NCBI RefSeq assembly: GCF_014696135.1
Contig: NZ_JACJPP010000004.1
Location: forward strand, 227,196-291,195
Length of the DNA: 64,000 nt
Reading direction: 5' to 3'
DNA from: Nodosilinea sp. FACHB-141
GTDB lineage: Bacteria > Cyanobacteriota > Cyanobacteriia > Phormidesmidales > Phormidesmidaceae
Below, in pieces: positions 36,522-46,219 of the stretch; within the stretch, counting starts at the first letter, position 1, and each line of letters opens with the position of its first letter. Both the position numbers and the translations under genes were made by a program. The notes under the pieces are model-generated. The model was not told the DNA's origin. It did not search any database and was given only the letters and a program-made list of their open reading frames with translations.

Positions 36522-36851
36522 TATTCTTAAAAATCTCTGGGGGCTTTTTCTCTCAAGAAGATGTTGTAGTAGTAACTCTAATGGCCGGTTCCAGCGCTGG
36601 TTTTAGCAGACCGGCGCGTGGTGCTAGATCTTAAGCAGCGCGCCACACAGCTCAGCAGGGTTAAAAACTACCTAAAGCGAGGGCTAGAAATATAGAGTTA
36701 TACCGAATCCTATTTGGTTCCACCCGGTTCGTAGGGGCATTGCAGTGCAATGCCCCTACGAGATACCTCTTGTGAACCGGGGTTGTTCAAGGCGGATTTC
36801 GTATTAGAGGCTCTCTTTGAGAGATTTCACTGGCTTCCAGCAGGCGACATC
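36522..36851. other. 330-base spacer containing a MITE-like element
   Basis: There is no gene between tRNA-Thr and the hypothetical gene at 36852. The first 160 bases are unremarkable apart from a GGCGCG-rich patch. The rest is the MITE-like palindromic element at 36700-36804. Confidence 0.55.
36700..36804. mobile_element. MITE-like palindromic element
   Basis: The element is nested. Terminal repeats ATACCGAATCC and, inverted, GGATTTCGTAT (9 of 11 matching) flank ACCCGGTTC/GAACCGGGGT. At the centre lies a perfect 14-bp palindrome, GTAGGGGCATTGCA-G-TGCAATGCCCCTAC (36731-36759). No coding capacity. Its core recurs at 21444-21468. Confidence 0.65.
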
Positions 36852-37178
36852 CTATGGATGCTCTTCTTCGTCGTACTCATCATCCGCTATCCAAGTGCCG
36901 ACGGGGCGTAGGACGTCAGGAATTGTCGCATTATCCGTAAATTCCAGCACCGTCTCCCGATAGCCCAAATACCCTGACTCCGTGAAGGTCAACAGCATGC
37001 GCCCCAGGGCTGGCCACACGACATCGGCAAATTCCCAATCGTGGTTGAACCCTGCGCGGTCTGCGATCGATCGCAGCGCCCAAAAATAGCTGTTGCGCAC
37101 CACCGAGCCTGACTTCTTATAGGCCGGCACGTCCTTCTGATGGAGGTAGAGAATGTCTTGATCAATTCGAGCGCGCAC
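36852..37178 (-). CDS. Small acidic hypothetical protein
   Basis: A 108-residue protein. The N-terminal part is basic and mixed (RIDQDILYLHQKDVPAY). The central part is aromatic (WEFADVVWPALGRMLLTF), and the C terminus is strongly acidic (DDEYDEEEHP). I do not recognise the family. The reported start is GTG 37178, since no ATG is available upstream in frame, so the true start is uncertain. It is divergent from the ABC ATPase gene, 132 bases away. Confidence 0.55.
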   Translation of the reverse strand: MRARIDQDILYLHQKDVPAYKKSGSVVRNSYFWALRSIADRAGFNHDWEFADVVWPALGRMLLTFTESGYLGYRETVLEFTDNATIPDVLRPVGTWIADDEYDEEEHP

Positions 37179-37310
37179 AGCTAACCAACGGTAGATGGGT
37201 GATACGGTAAGTCTATTAACAATAAGTTACAGACGGGCCTGGGTTAAAGACTCGTTGGTCAGATTCAGTCCCGATTCCAATGACTTAACTTCTGGAGCTT
37301 GCGCCTTGCT

Positions 37311-38162
37311 ATGTCCGCTGCGGTTTGTCTGCAAAACGTCCACAAAGTCTACAACGGCGTATCTGTCGTTAACGACCTCTCCTTAAATATCGAAGCTGGA
37401 GAAGTCTTTGGTCTACTCGGCCCCAACGGCGCGGGCAAGTCAACTACCATTCGCATGGCCACCACCCTGACCCGTCCCAGCGACGGCCATGTCGTCGTTG
37501 CGGGTTATGATGTCAACCGCCAGCAGCTCGACGTGCGGCGCCAGATTGGCGTAGTGCTGCAACAAACCAGCGTCGATGGCGACCTCACCGTGTGGGAAAA
37601 CATGGAGCTGCACGGACGCATGCACCACATTCCTGCTGCGCAGCGCCGTGCCGCCATCGACACCTGGCTGGAGTATGTAGAACTGGGCGATCGCCGCAAC
37701 GACAAAGTTAAAACCCTCAGCGGCGGCATGAAGCGACGGCTGCAAATTGCCCGCGCCCTGCTCCACAACCCCAAAATTCTCTTCCTCGACGAACCTACCG
37801 TGGGCCTCGACCCCCAAACCCGCCGCCGCCTTTGGGAAATTATTCGCGGCCTCAACCAGCAGGGCATGACCATGCTGCTCACCACCCACTATATGGAAGA
37901 AGTTGAGTACCTGTGCGATCGCATCGGCATTCTCGACCAAGGCAAACTGATCGAGCTGGGCACCTTAGATGAGTTTCGCCACCGCCACGGCGAAGGCATC
38001 GTCATGACCCAGCGAGGCGATCGCTGGGACTACCAGTTCTTCCCCACCCTAGACGCCGCCAACACCCACCTCGACCAGCAGCCCGACAAAACCGGCATGA
38101 TGACCCGCCCCTCCAACCTTGAAGACATTTTCGTAGAGCTAACGGGACGCAATTTGGATTAA
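37311..38162 (+). CDS. ABC transporter ATP-binding protein, ABC-2 type
   Basis: A 283-residue ABC ATPase with Walker A GPNGAGKST (37-45), signature LSGGMKRR, Walker B ILFLDEPTVGLDP and the H-loop His in TTHYMEE. It is the class that drives ABC-2 (DrrA/CcmA-like) permeases for export of drugs, polysaccharides or lipids. No permease gene is adjacent: the next gene is scpB after a 459-base repeat-rich spacer. The partner is therefore encoded elsewhere. Start ATG 37311 was chosen over the ORF start 37299. The substrate is unknown. Confidence 0.88.
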   Translation: MSAAVCLQNVHKVYNGVSVVNDLSLNIEAGEVFGLLGPNGAGKSTTIRMATTLTRPSDGHVVVAGYDVNRQQLDVRRQIGVVLQQTSVDGDLTVWENMELHGRMHHIPAAQRRAAIDTWLEYVELGDRRNDKVKTLSGGMKRRLQIARALLHNPKILFLDEPTVGLDPQTRRRLWEIIRGLNQQGMTMLLTTHYMEEVEYLCDRIGILDQGKLIELGTLDEFRHRHGEGIVMTQRGDRWDYQFFPTLDAANTHLDQQPDKTGMMTRPSNLEDIFVELTGRNLD

Positions 38163-38171
38163 GTTCAGAAC

Positions 38172-38196
38172 GGTGCATTGCTGGCGCGAATGCACC
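38172..38196. repeat. Short palindrome, GGTGCATT type
   Basis: GGTGCATT and AATGCACC flank a 9-base loop, followed by CTACG. This resembles the GCACCCTACG fragments at 20866. It lies about 110 bases before structured repeat copy B. Confidence 0.5.
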
Positions 38197-38305
38197 CTAC
38201 GAATTTCTAACTACTGACCGGTAGCAATCTCGATTGAAGCTTTTTGATGGTGCATTGCTAACTTACAAAGACCAGATCGACCAACCAGCCATTTTGCAAA
38301 ACATA

Positions 38306-38415
38306 GGTTTAAACCGATGAGCAGCTAGTCCTTTCCGTGAGGTGAAGGACGACGGAACGTCCTTCTCGACGGGGGTCTGGGGCCAGCGAATTGGCCCCAG
38401 CGGCAGACCTGGCTT
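38306..38415 (+). repeat. Structured repeat, copy B
   Basis: Same arrangement as copy A at 20691: GGTTTAAACCGATGAGC, the identical 40-base block (38329-38368), hairpin 1 (GAAGGACG 38344-38351, CGTCCTTC 38358-38365) and hairpin 2. In hairpin 2, CTGGGGCCA (38377-38385) pairs with TGGCCCCAG (38392-38400). In copy A this stem reads CTGGGGGGA/TCCCCCCAG, so both variable base pairs changed on both sides. Loops are six bases in each (CCGAAA in A, GCGAAT in B). The tail AGCGGCAGACCTGGCTTT is also shared. Confidence 0.75.
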
Positions 38416-38621
38416 TGCCCCAAATTGTGCGCCGCACTAAATCTGGCGCTGTCAGCCCCGTTTTGCAGGGCAAACAGCGTTTGCCTCTACAGAATCATCT
38501 GCTCTTCAATAGTTCTTTGAAACCTAACTTCAGTATCAATCTCCTTCCCCAAATTCCTAAAATCAACCGTTTCCCAAAATCGGCGCTAGGCTTGAGGATG
38601 GTTTCAGGGTACTGACAATCT

Positions 38622-39182
38622 ATGCCTGATCTAGCCACCACCATTGAAGCGATTTTGTACCTCAAAGGACAACCCCTCGACATTGCCAAGCTAGCCGAGC
38701 TAGCCCGCTGCGATCGCGAAGACGTCGAAGAAGGGCTGATCGAGCTGATGAACGACTACGCCCATCGCGACGGGGCCTTAGAAATCATTGAAACCGTCGA
38801 TGGCTACTGCCTTCAGCTCAAAGAGCGCTATCGGTTTTTAGTGGATTTGCTAATTCCCATCGATTTGGGCGTGGGGGCGCTGCGAACACTGGCGGCGATC
38901 GCCCTCAAAGGCCCCATCAGCCAAACCGATCTTGTCGATCTTCGCGGTTCTGGCGTCTACCAGCACGTGCCAGAGCTCGTCGCGCAAGGCTTCGTGCGCA
39001 AGCGTCGTCAGGCCGAAGGGCGATCGTCCCTAGTGCAGGTCACCGACAAGTTTTACCAACATTTTGAAATTGACGCCCTGCCCCAGCTACGGCCTAAAGG
39101 CTCAACCGCCGCCGTGCCAGATGCAGACTCTGATGATGGCGATGAACTCGAGTTTGAGCCCGAGATCGAGGAAGCCTCGTAG
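38622..39182 (+). CDS. scpB: Chromosome segregation protein ScpB
   Basis: A 186-residue ScpB, the winged-helix kleisin-associated subunit of the SMC-ScpAB condensin. The N terminus ATTIEAILYLKGQPLDIAKLAEL is the first winged helix (about residues 4-26), and the second follows at about 80-145 (TLAAIALKGPISQTDL, GSGVYQHVPELVAQGFV). The C-terminal 40 residues are acidic. ScpA and SMC are not in the window. Confidence 0.9.
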   Translation: MPDLATTIEAILYLKGQPLDIAKLAELARCDREDVEEGLIELMNDYAHRDGALEIIETVDGYCLQLKERYRFLVDLLIPIDLGVGALRTLAAIALKGPISQTDLVDLRGSGVYQHVPELVAQGFVRKRRQAEGRSSLVQVTDKFYQHFEIDALPQLRPKGSTAAVPDADSDDGDELEFEPEIEEAS

Positions 39183-39310
39183 CTCTACTGTCCTGCCTAT
39201 GCCATCAAACTATTGTAAAGATAAAAATTCGCGGCATCTGCGCGCCAAAGCACCCTACAGCCTGGGTTTGAGTCAAACAGCTTAAGCCCACGCTACTAGA
39301 GCGACGCAAT

Positions 39311-39445
39311 ATTACACGATTCGTTACGCTATCATCGGGAATATTAGTAGGTATAGGCAGGCCAGGGGTTGCCTTTGTTGCATTGGATCCGATCGCCCCG
39401 ATTTTGGTACTCGCCGTCGCCTACGTTGTGACCAAAGGTCTTTGA
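39311..39445 (+). CDS. Hydrophobic mini-ORF without canonical start
   Basis: The frame before the DUF760 gene (open after a TGA near 39270) encodes a 44-residue peptide. From the ATT at 39311 it reads ITRFVTLSSGILVGIGRPG, then VAFVALDPIAPILVLAVAY, then VVTKGL. This looks like two membrane helices. No ATG, GTG or TTG lies at its start, so it might use ATT or be a gene remnant. It ends six bases before the DUF760 start codon. It may be real, but support is weak. Confidence 0.35.
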   Translation: MTRFVTLSSGILVGIGRPGVAFVALDPIAPILVLAVAYVVTKGL

Positions 39446-39451
39446 GATTCT

Positions 39452-39820
39452 ATGGTATTTAACCCTGAAGACGCTGAATTCATTAGCATGTCGGCCAATA
39501 GCGACCACCCCAATGAGTTGCTTAAATATCTTCAGCACCAGTCCCCAGAGGTGCTGACCCGGGTGGCCCAGGCAGTCAGCGGTGAAATCAAGCAGATTAT
39601 TGCCCACAACGTGCAGGGGTTGGTCGGTGTGCTGCCAGGAGACGGGTTTAACGTCCAAGTCACCACCGATCGCGAAAATCTAGCCGGCCTGCTCGCCTCC
39701 GCCATGATGACGGGCTACTTTCTCCGCCAGATGGAGCAGCGCATGGAGCTAGAGCACACCGTGTCGGGTTCCCTGTTTGGAGCTGACTTCGGCTCTGACG
39801 ATCTCGACTTCGACGATTAG
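39452..39820 (+). CDS. DUF760 family protein
   Basis: A 122-residue helical soluble protein of the DUF760 family, found in cyanobacteria and plastids. Core segments are LLKYLQHQSPEVLTRVAQAV (about residues 23-42), IIAHNVQGLVGVLPG and NLAGLLASAMMTGYFLRQMEQRM, ending in an acidic tail (SDDLDFDD). Function is unknown. It is preceded by the hydrophobic mini-ORF and convergent with the nucleotidyltransferase gene. Confidence 0.87.
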   Translation: MVFNPEDAEFISMSANSDHPNELLKYLQHQSPEVLTRVAQAVSGEIKQIIAHNVQGLVGVLPGDGFNVQVTTDRENLAGLLASAMMTGYFLRQMEQRMELEHTVSGSLFGADFGSDDLDFDD

Positions 39821-39871
39821 GCCGGCGATTCCTTCGGATAGCTTCGCTAACGTCTCTTCTTTTTGCCCTGG

Positions 39872-40696
39872 CTAACCCACCGGAAACGGATACTGCTGAA
39901 TTGCTTTAGCCAGGTTTTCTGGGGTGCCAATATCTAGATAGCTGCCCTGGGCAAAGGGCTGGGCCTCTATCCGCAACCCTGATGCCAATGCCATCTGCAT
40001 AACATCCCCAATGGGAACTTCAGTGTAGGGCGGCAGAATTGTGAGGTGTTGAGGGATTTGGCTGCCGATCAGAGCCTGCTGGCGATCGCGCACGAACCCG
40101 TGCAAAAAGTCTGAGAAGCTGGGCCGCCAGGCGGCGATCGCCCACATATAGGGCAAATGAGTCAAGCTAGACTTCTCGTAAATGCCCCGCACTACTCCGC
40201 TCTCGTCAAAATCGACCACCCCCACCTTCCCCGGCTGATCGGTGGGAAATAGGCCTAGCACCACATCCGCTGTGCCGCTGTGCAGCCGCTCCAGCAGCAC
40301 CTGGTAGGCATTCTTCGGCTCAAATAAAATATCTGGAAAGCCGAGCACCACCGTCGCCCCGCGCAGAAAGGGGTAGGCCTGGTTGAGGCTAAAGGGCACC
40401 CCAAAAGGCACATGCACGGTCAGATAGCTCAGGTGCATCCCCAAATCTGCCCCGTCGCCCAAAAAGTTAGGGATATCCCACTTACCGGGTCGCAGAATGA
40501 AAAACGCCTGCTCTACCCCCGCCCGCCGCATTTTTTCCAGCAAATAGTGGCACACCACCTTGGGGCGAGGCCCTGCCTGATTCGTTAGCATGCGAAAACC
40601 GATCGGAAATAATTCTTTGCTCATCGGCAGGGGTGAGATGCGCGTGCCCTGCCCTGCGGCGGGGATTAGACCAATGGTTGGTAGCGACGTAGACAT
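39872..40696 (-). CDS. Sugar nucleotidyltransferase
   Basis: A 274-residue nucleotidyl-transferase with the N-terminal signature GLIPAAGQGTRISPLPMSKEL (about residues 9-29), the GxGxRxxPxxKxL-type motif of glucose-1-phosphate transferases. A substrate-binding region TVVLGFPDILFEP follows. The C terminus GSYLDIGTPENLAKAI is also typical of RfbA/GalU-like enzymes. It would activate a hexose-1-phosphate for polysaccharide or lipid synthesis; the nucleotide and sugar are not determinable. It is divergent from the DUF1400 gene. Confidence 0.85.
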   Translation of the reverse strand: MSTSLPTIGLIPAAGQGTRISPLPMSKELFPIGFRMLTNQAGPRPKVVCHYLLEKMRRAGVEQAFFILRPGKWDIPNFLGDGADLGMHLSYLTVHVPFGVPFSLNQAYPFLRGATVVLGFPDILFEPKNAYQVLLERLHSGTADVVLGLFPTDQPGKVGVVDFDESGVVRGIYEKSSLTHLPYMWAIAAWRPSFSDFLHGFVRDRQQALIGSQIPQHLTILPPYTEVPIGDVMQMALASGLRIEAQPFAQGSYLDIGTPENLAKAIQQYPFPVG

Positions 40697-40766
40697 CGGC
40701 AGAGGGAACCTTGAAGGCGAGTCAATCGTCCTTAATTATCCTGGTAGTAGGCGTGGGCTAAGCACT

Positions 40767-41369
40767 ATGCAACAATTCTGGCAGGCCGTTAATCAACTGT
40801 CTTCACTATCCCTAGCGCTAGGGCAGCGCTTTGGGCAAAGTGCCACTGCGCTGACTCTAGTGGCGACCTCTATGACCGGGCTGGCTATAACCGCACCTCA
40901 GGCCAGCGCGGCAGAAGATATTCAAATTACCTACGGGTCACTAGACGCGCCGCCCATTTCGGTCAGCGATTTAGAATCCTTCGCCACTACAGGGATTCCT
41001 AGCCGCGACCTACAGCTGCTGCTCAATGTGCTCCGCATTGAGGAAGACCAAGCTCGCCAAGCGCTGACCCAGAACGTGCTGGTAGAGGTAGATACCCTGC
41101 GAGAAATGTCGGATACCTTTGCCGGGCAGCTTTTCTGGCGGCTACTGGCCACGACCGTTACCTTTTCTGACAACGACACCCCTGGGTGGGAGCTGCTGCG
41201 CAACGCCGTTTTAGACACGGCTGACACTGGCCAGCTCACCCTGATCGACGTACTTCGCACCATTGAGGCGACGACATTACAGGTTGATGGTCGGCGAGTG
41301 ATGGCGATCGCATCTCAAATCGATCTCGAAAGGGCAGGTAGCTTAGCCTCCATCCTCCTAGGCAAGTAG
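40767..41369 (+). CDS. DUF1400 (alpha/beta-hydrolase N-terminal) protein
   Basis: A 200-residue protein with an N-terminal signal-like hydrophobic segment (about residues 22-47, ending ITAPQASAAEDI). It is followed by the DUF1400 domain, recognisable by ITYGSLDAPPISVSDLESFA and FAGQLFWRLL. DUF1400 is usually the N-terminal domain of cyanobacterial alpha/beta hydrolases annotated as lipase-like. Here only this domain is present, with no catalytic hydrolase fold behind it. Start ATG 40767 was chosen because the ORF upstream overlaps the divergent gene. It is likely exported. Confidence 0.83.
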   Translation: MQQFWQAVNQLSSLSLALGQRFGQSATALTLVATSMTGLAITAPQASAAEDIQITYGSLDAPPISVSDLESFATTGIPSRDLQLLLNVLRIEEDQARQALTQNVLVEVDTLREMSDTFAGQLFWRLLATTVTFSDNDTPGWELLRNAVLDTADTGQLTLIDVLRTIEATTLQVDGRRVMAIASQIDLERAGSLASILLGK

Positions 41370-41428
41370 CGCCTTCTTCCGATTCAAAGAGCAGCCTAGA
41401 ATGGTGGCAACGCTGCCCCCCTAGGTCT

Positions 41429-41938
41429 ATGTCTACATTCAAAATCAACTCAACTCCTACAGGTCAGGCTGAGGCTGTCGACAATCTCTACGCCGCAGAC
41501 TTCTACGCCTGGACTCAAGTCCAAGCAGAGCTGCTTCGCCATCAGGCTTGGAGCCAGCTCGACCTACCCAATTTAATTGAGGAAATCGAATCCTTGGGCA
41601 AGCAGCAGCGCCAGGAACTTCGCAACCGCCTCAGCATCCTGATTGGGCACCTATTGAAATGGCACTACCAGCCCCAGGGACGCAGTCGCAGTTGGCTGGC
41701 CACCTTACGCATTCAACGGCTCGATATTGCTGACTTGCTCGACGATAACCCCAGCCTCAAACCTTATCTAACTGAAGCTCTTGGCAAAGCCTATCTTAAG
41801 GGGATTGAACTTGCCTCGGGTGAAACCAACCTGCCAATCCGCACCTTTCCGTCTCAGTGCTCCTACAGCCTGACCGAAATACTGGACGCTAAGTTCTTCC
41901 CCGGTGAACCCAGCGAACTGATCGCTGAGGACAACTAG
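41429..41938 (+). CDS. DUF29 family protein
   Basis: A 169-residue DUF29 protein. The family signature DFYAWTQVQAELLRH (about residues 24-38), DLPNLIEEIESLGKQQRQEL and LLKWHYQPQGRSRSWLATL are all present. The C-terminal part ends in KFFPGEPSE, typical of the family. DUF29 proteins are common, often multicopy, in cyanobacteria, with no established function. The isolated position 60 bases after the DUF1400 gene in the same direction suggests co-transcription, but nothing more. Confidence 0.9.
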   Translation: MSTFKINSTPTGQAEAVDNLYAADFYAWTQVQAELLRHQAWSQLDLPNLIEEIESLGKQQRQELRNRLSILIGHLLKWHYQPQGRSRSWLATLRIQRLDIADLLDDNPSLKPYLTEALGKAYLKGIELASGETNLPIRTFPSQCSYSLTEILDAKFFPGEPSELIAEDN

Positions 41939-42604
41939 ACCCAGCGCTACACAAATACAGCTTTACTATCACCGCTATCAAGTAGGCGATGCCCCAATCT
42001 GCGCAGCAACCGTTACATTCCGTTGCATGGATTAGAAAGTTTACGAATGTATAGAAAGATCGCTTTGGGTTTGGTGTCAGCGGCGGTTTGGGAAGCGCGG
42101 GGTTCAAAGACGGGCCTCTATTTAGAGGGCGATCGCATTCTTCGCCTCTCAAAGCCCGCTTTCAAAGGCGCAAGCCTCCAAATTTAGCCGTCTCTTACCG
42201 ATCAGAGTTGCTTACAGACAGGCGTTGCAGAGTGCCCACTGCCCTAGAAGATTTAAGATTCGCTTATTTGCTATTGTTCTGAATTAAGTAAAGTTAGAAC
42301 CTAAAACTTAGGCTAACGCTTTGGAAGCCTTCAACAACCCTTTTGAGCGGTGAGGCATTCTTCCATTAACCTCAGCAGGTTCCGTCTCAACTTTGCGGGG
42401 TCATCTATTCTCAGTCCCCCTTCCCAAGGCCTGGGCGGTATCGTCATAATCCAAACAGCCGAAACACCTTGGGCCGCGTAGGCAACTGCGTAGACCCTAT
42501 TTGTTGAACAGCCGATCTAAGTCCAGTGGGTAGAACGTCTATCCAAAAAGATGGCCCCTGGACTTGGGTTTGGCCCTATCCGCCCTAGACGAGTATTTTC
42601 CCCT
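41939..42604. promoter_or_regulatory. 666-base region upstream of chlL
   Basis: No gene is supported; the ORFs here are fortuitous. It contains an imperfect palindrome at 42293-42317 (GTTAGAACCTAA and TTAGGCTAAC), about 290 bases before chlL, and a long region with no recognisable motif. It very likely includes the chlL promoter. I could not identify a specific regulator box. Confidence 0.45.
42293..42317. promoter_or_regulatory. Palindrome upstream of chlL
   Basis: GTTAG and CTAAC flank an inner CCTAA/TTAGG pair separated by AAC. The two half-sites are symmetric apart from an extra AA on the left. It is a candidate operator for the chlL-DUF5331-chlN genes. Confidence 0.35.
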
Positions 42605-43486
42605 ATGGATCACCAGACATTAAAGCTTTCTGTGTACGGGAAAGGGGGCATTGGTAAGTCCACCACCAGCTGCAACATCTCGGTGGCCCTGGCCAAGCGG
42701 GGCCGCAAAGTCTTGCAGATTGGCTGTGACCCCAAGCACGACAGCACCTTTACCCTGACCGGGTTTCTGATTCCCACCATCATCGACACCCTGCAAGAAA
42801 AGGACTTCCACTACGAAAACGTGTGGGCCGACGATGTGATCTATAAGGGCTACGGCGGCGTGCACTGCGTTGAGGCAGGCGGTCCTCCCGCTGGTGCAGG
42901 CTGTGGCGGCTACGTGGTAGGCGAAACCGTGAAGCTGTTGAAGGAACTCAACGCCTTCGACGAGTACGACGTGATTCTCTTCGATGTGCTGGGTGACGTG
43001 GTCTGCGGCGGCTTTGCGGCCCCGCTCAACTATTCTGACTACTGCCTGATCGTGACTGACAACGGTTTTGACGCGCTGTTTGCCGCCAACCGCATCGCCG
43101 CCTCGGTGCGTGAAAAAGCCCGCACTCACCCCCTGCGCCTGGCAGGGCTGATCGGCAACCGCACCTCAAAGCGCGACCTGATCGATAAGTACATCGAGCA
43201 CGTGCCCATGCCGGTGCTGGAGATTTTGCCCCTGATCGAAGACATTCGCATCTCGCGGGTGAAGGGCAAGACGGTGTTTGAAATGGCCGAAACCGACCCT
43301 GCTCTAGATCCGGTCTGTCAGTACTACCTGAACATTGCCGACCAGATCTTGGCCCGTCCCGAAGGCGTAGTGCCCAAGGACGCCGCCGATCGCGAGCTGT
43401 TTAGCCTGCTGTCTGACTTCTATTTGAATCCACCTGAGGGCGCACCTCAGCAAGAGAAGGAGGAGATGGATCTGATGATGGTTTAG
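42605..43486 (+). CDS. chlL: Light-independent protochlorophyllide reductase ATP-binding subunit ChlL
   Basis: A 293-residue NifH-like iron-sulphur protein. The ATP-binding P-loop is [10 protein letters not shown] (about residues 12-21) and the switch region is [12 protein letters not shown]. The cysteines that bridge the homodimer [4Fe-4S] cluster are in AGAGCGGYV and [10 protein letters not shown]. ChlL donates electrons to ChlN-ChlB in the dark reduction of protochlorophyllide. Start ATG 42605 begins [12 protein letters not shown]; a longer ORF from 42551 is not credible. It is followed by two DUF5331 genes and chlN in the same direction. chlB is not in the window. Confidence 0.97.
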   Translation: MDHQTLKLSVYGKGGIGKSTTSCNISVALAKRGRKVLQIGCDPKHDSTFTLTGFLIPTIIDTLQEKDFHYENVWADDVIYKGYGGVHCVEAGGPPAGAGCGGYVVGETVKLLKELNAFDEYDVILFDVLGDVVCGGFAAPLNYSDYCLIVTDNGFDALFAANRIAASVREKARTHPLRLAGLIGNRTSKRDLIDKYIEHVPMPVLEILPLIEDIRISRVKGKTVFEMAETDPALDPVCQYYLNIADQILARPEGVVPKDAADRELFSLLSDFYLNPPEGAPQQEKEEMDLMMV

Positions 43487-43493
43487 ATGCTCT

Positions 43494-43583
43494 GCCCTCA
43501 CCCCCCAACCCCTCTTCTAGAGAGCGAGGGGAGCCAAGCTAGTTATGTTCTCTCTCCTTAAGAGAGAGGGCTAGGGTGAGGGC
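43494..43583. repeat. Palindromic element after chlL
   Basis: GCCCTCACCC (43494-43503) and GGGTGAGGGC (43574-43583) form a 10-bp inverted repeat. They enclose CCCCTC/GAGGGG and CTCTC/GAGAG hairpins with C- and G-rich sequence between. This type of CCCTCACCCCCCAACCCC element is common in cyanobacterial spacers. It lies between chlL and the first DUF5331 gene. Confidence 0.6.
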
Positions 43584-43700
43584 CACACCTATGCTGCAAA
43601 AATCCCCCTCGATCAAGTTCTAATCCTGAGTCGCTGCATTATCATCGGTACGCAGCCGTCTGGCAGCTACCTATAAGCGATTTAGCAAAGAGTCAGGATT

Positions 43701-44048
43701 ATGGCCTTCTTCGAGAACTTTACCCAAGTCATTCGCCAAAAGTGGTTAGATTACGTGCAATCTAACCGGGCCTGGTTGACGCTGCAAATGCAGCAGACCT
43801 CAGTGCGGACTCCAGATGGCGGTCGCCGGCCATCCTCCTTTTTGGTGCTGGGGGTGGTGAATGCTCTAGAACCCAAGCTGTCGAACTTGATGGTGCCCTT
43901 CTACAAGCTCAACTCTGACGAGGACGCGCTGGTAGAAGTGCTGGGGCTCAACTTTGACCCCGAGATGGTGTTAGATAACCCCGATCACACCCAAACCATC
44001 GAGGCCAACGACGAGCAACCGCTGTTGCCCGATAGCCCAGATATGTAA
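43701..44048 (+). CDS. DUF5331 protein, first copy
   Basis: A 115-residue protein of the DUF5331 family, which in cyanobacteria is encoded between chlL and chlN. It opens with a motif of the form FENFTQVIRQKWLDYVQSN (about residues 4-22) and then RRPSSFLVLGVVNALEP, a block shared with the second copy. The C-terminal part is acidic (FDPEMVLDNPDH). The function is unknown; placement suggests a link to dark protochlorophyllide reduction or its regulation. Start ATG 43701. Confidence 0.88.
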   Translation: MAFFENFTQVIRQKWLDYVQSNRAWLTLQMQQTSVRTPDGGRRPSSFLVLGVVNALEPKLSNLMVPFYKLNSDEDALVEVLGLNFDPEMVLDNPDHTQTIEANDEQPLLPDSPDM

Positions 44049-44133
44049 GCCCATTCATAGACTCGTACGGTAGCGGTTTTCTGGTTTAATCAATCTCTGG
44101 ACACGAGGTTGGCGAACCCCGCCCGAGGCATCT

Positions 44134-44565
44134 GTGAACAGCAAACAACTGCGGCGATCGCTCAAAATCAAGTGGTTAACCTACTACCGCGACAACCGCG
44201 AGTGGATCGACAAATTGGGCATTTGGGTAACGAGTAACGGGCAGCGGCGGCCTTCGTCGGGCTTTATTTTGGGAGCATTGGCCACCCTGGAACCTGACTT
44301 GACCAACCTGCTACCCCTGGTGGTGGATTTAAGCAGCAACCCCGATCGCATTATTTCTGCCCTGGGTTTAGATATCAGCCCGGTGAAGGAGCTAGCAGCG
44401 CTAGAAAAGGCACACAAGATGTTGCCCGGTAGCGCTCAGGCCAAGGTTTCTCTGGCTTCAGCCGAGCTATTGACCATCGACGCTCCGCCACCGCTCTCCC
44501 CCGCCTACGATGACGAAGCCTGCTCAGGTGCAGGCGGCAGGGAGGATGATCGACCCAGGCCATAA
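44134..44565 (+). CDS. DUF5331 protein, second copy
   Basis: A 143-residue paralogue of the preceding gene. It shares K-x-WLxYYxxN (KIKWLTYYRDN), RRPSSGFILGALATLEPDLTN and a matching LGLD segment, so the two arose by duplication. It has a longer, low-complexity Pro/Glu/Asp-rich C terminus (about 100-143). The start is GTG 44134, as no ATG lies before the conserved KQLRRSLKIKW. The gap to chlN is 27 bases, so it is likely translationally or transcriptionally linked to chlN. Confidence 0.82.
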   Translation: MNSKQLRRSLKIKWLTYYRDNREWIDKLGIWVTSNGQRRPSSGFILGALATLEPDLTNLLPLVVDLSSNPDRIISALGLDISPVKELAALEKAHKMLPGSAQAKVSLASAELLTIDAPPPLSPAYDDEACSGAGGREDDRPRP

Positions 44566-44577
44566 GTCCTTCACTAG

Positions 44578-46029
<1,452 letters not shown>

Positions 46030-46039
46030 CCATATTTGC

Positions 46040-46068
46040 ACGCCAGGGTTCTTCGAGAACCCTGGCGT
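46040..46068 (+). terminator. Hairpin after chlN
   Basis: A perfect 12-bp stem, ACGCCAGGGTTC (46040-46051) with GAACCCTGGCGT (46057-46068) and a 5-base loop, 10 bases past the chlN stop. There is no strong T-run. It probably ends the chl cluster transcript. Confidence 0.6.
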
Positions 46069-46219
46069 CTAGAGCAAAGTCTGTAGAGACTATCTAGGGT
46101 AGTGATTGCCTAACCTCAGCCACCGTATCTTGCAATGAATGCTAGTGTGATAGTTGATACTAGCTTCTGCGAATTGCGGAAATTCTCTATGGGCTACGTC
46201 TCTTGTATGGAAGATAAGA

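Larger units (their letters stand above)
38163..38621. other. 459-base spacer with repeats
   Basis: The spacer between the ABC ATPase and scpB holds a GGTGCATT/AATGCACC palindrome (38172-38196) and copy B of the structured repeat (38306-38415). About 200 further bases show no clear feature beyond possible scpB promoter sequence. No gene is supported. Confidence 0.55.

Noticed and set aside
38391..38615. 74-residue ORF overlapping repeat copy B
   Set aside because: It reads through the structured repeat and has no protein-like features.
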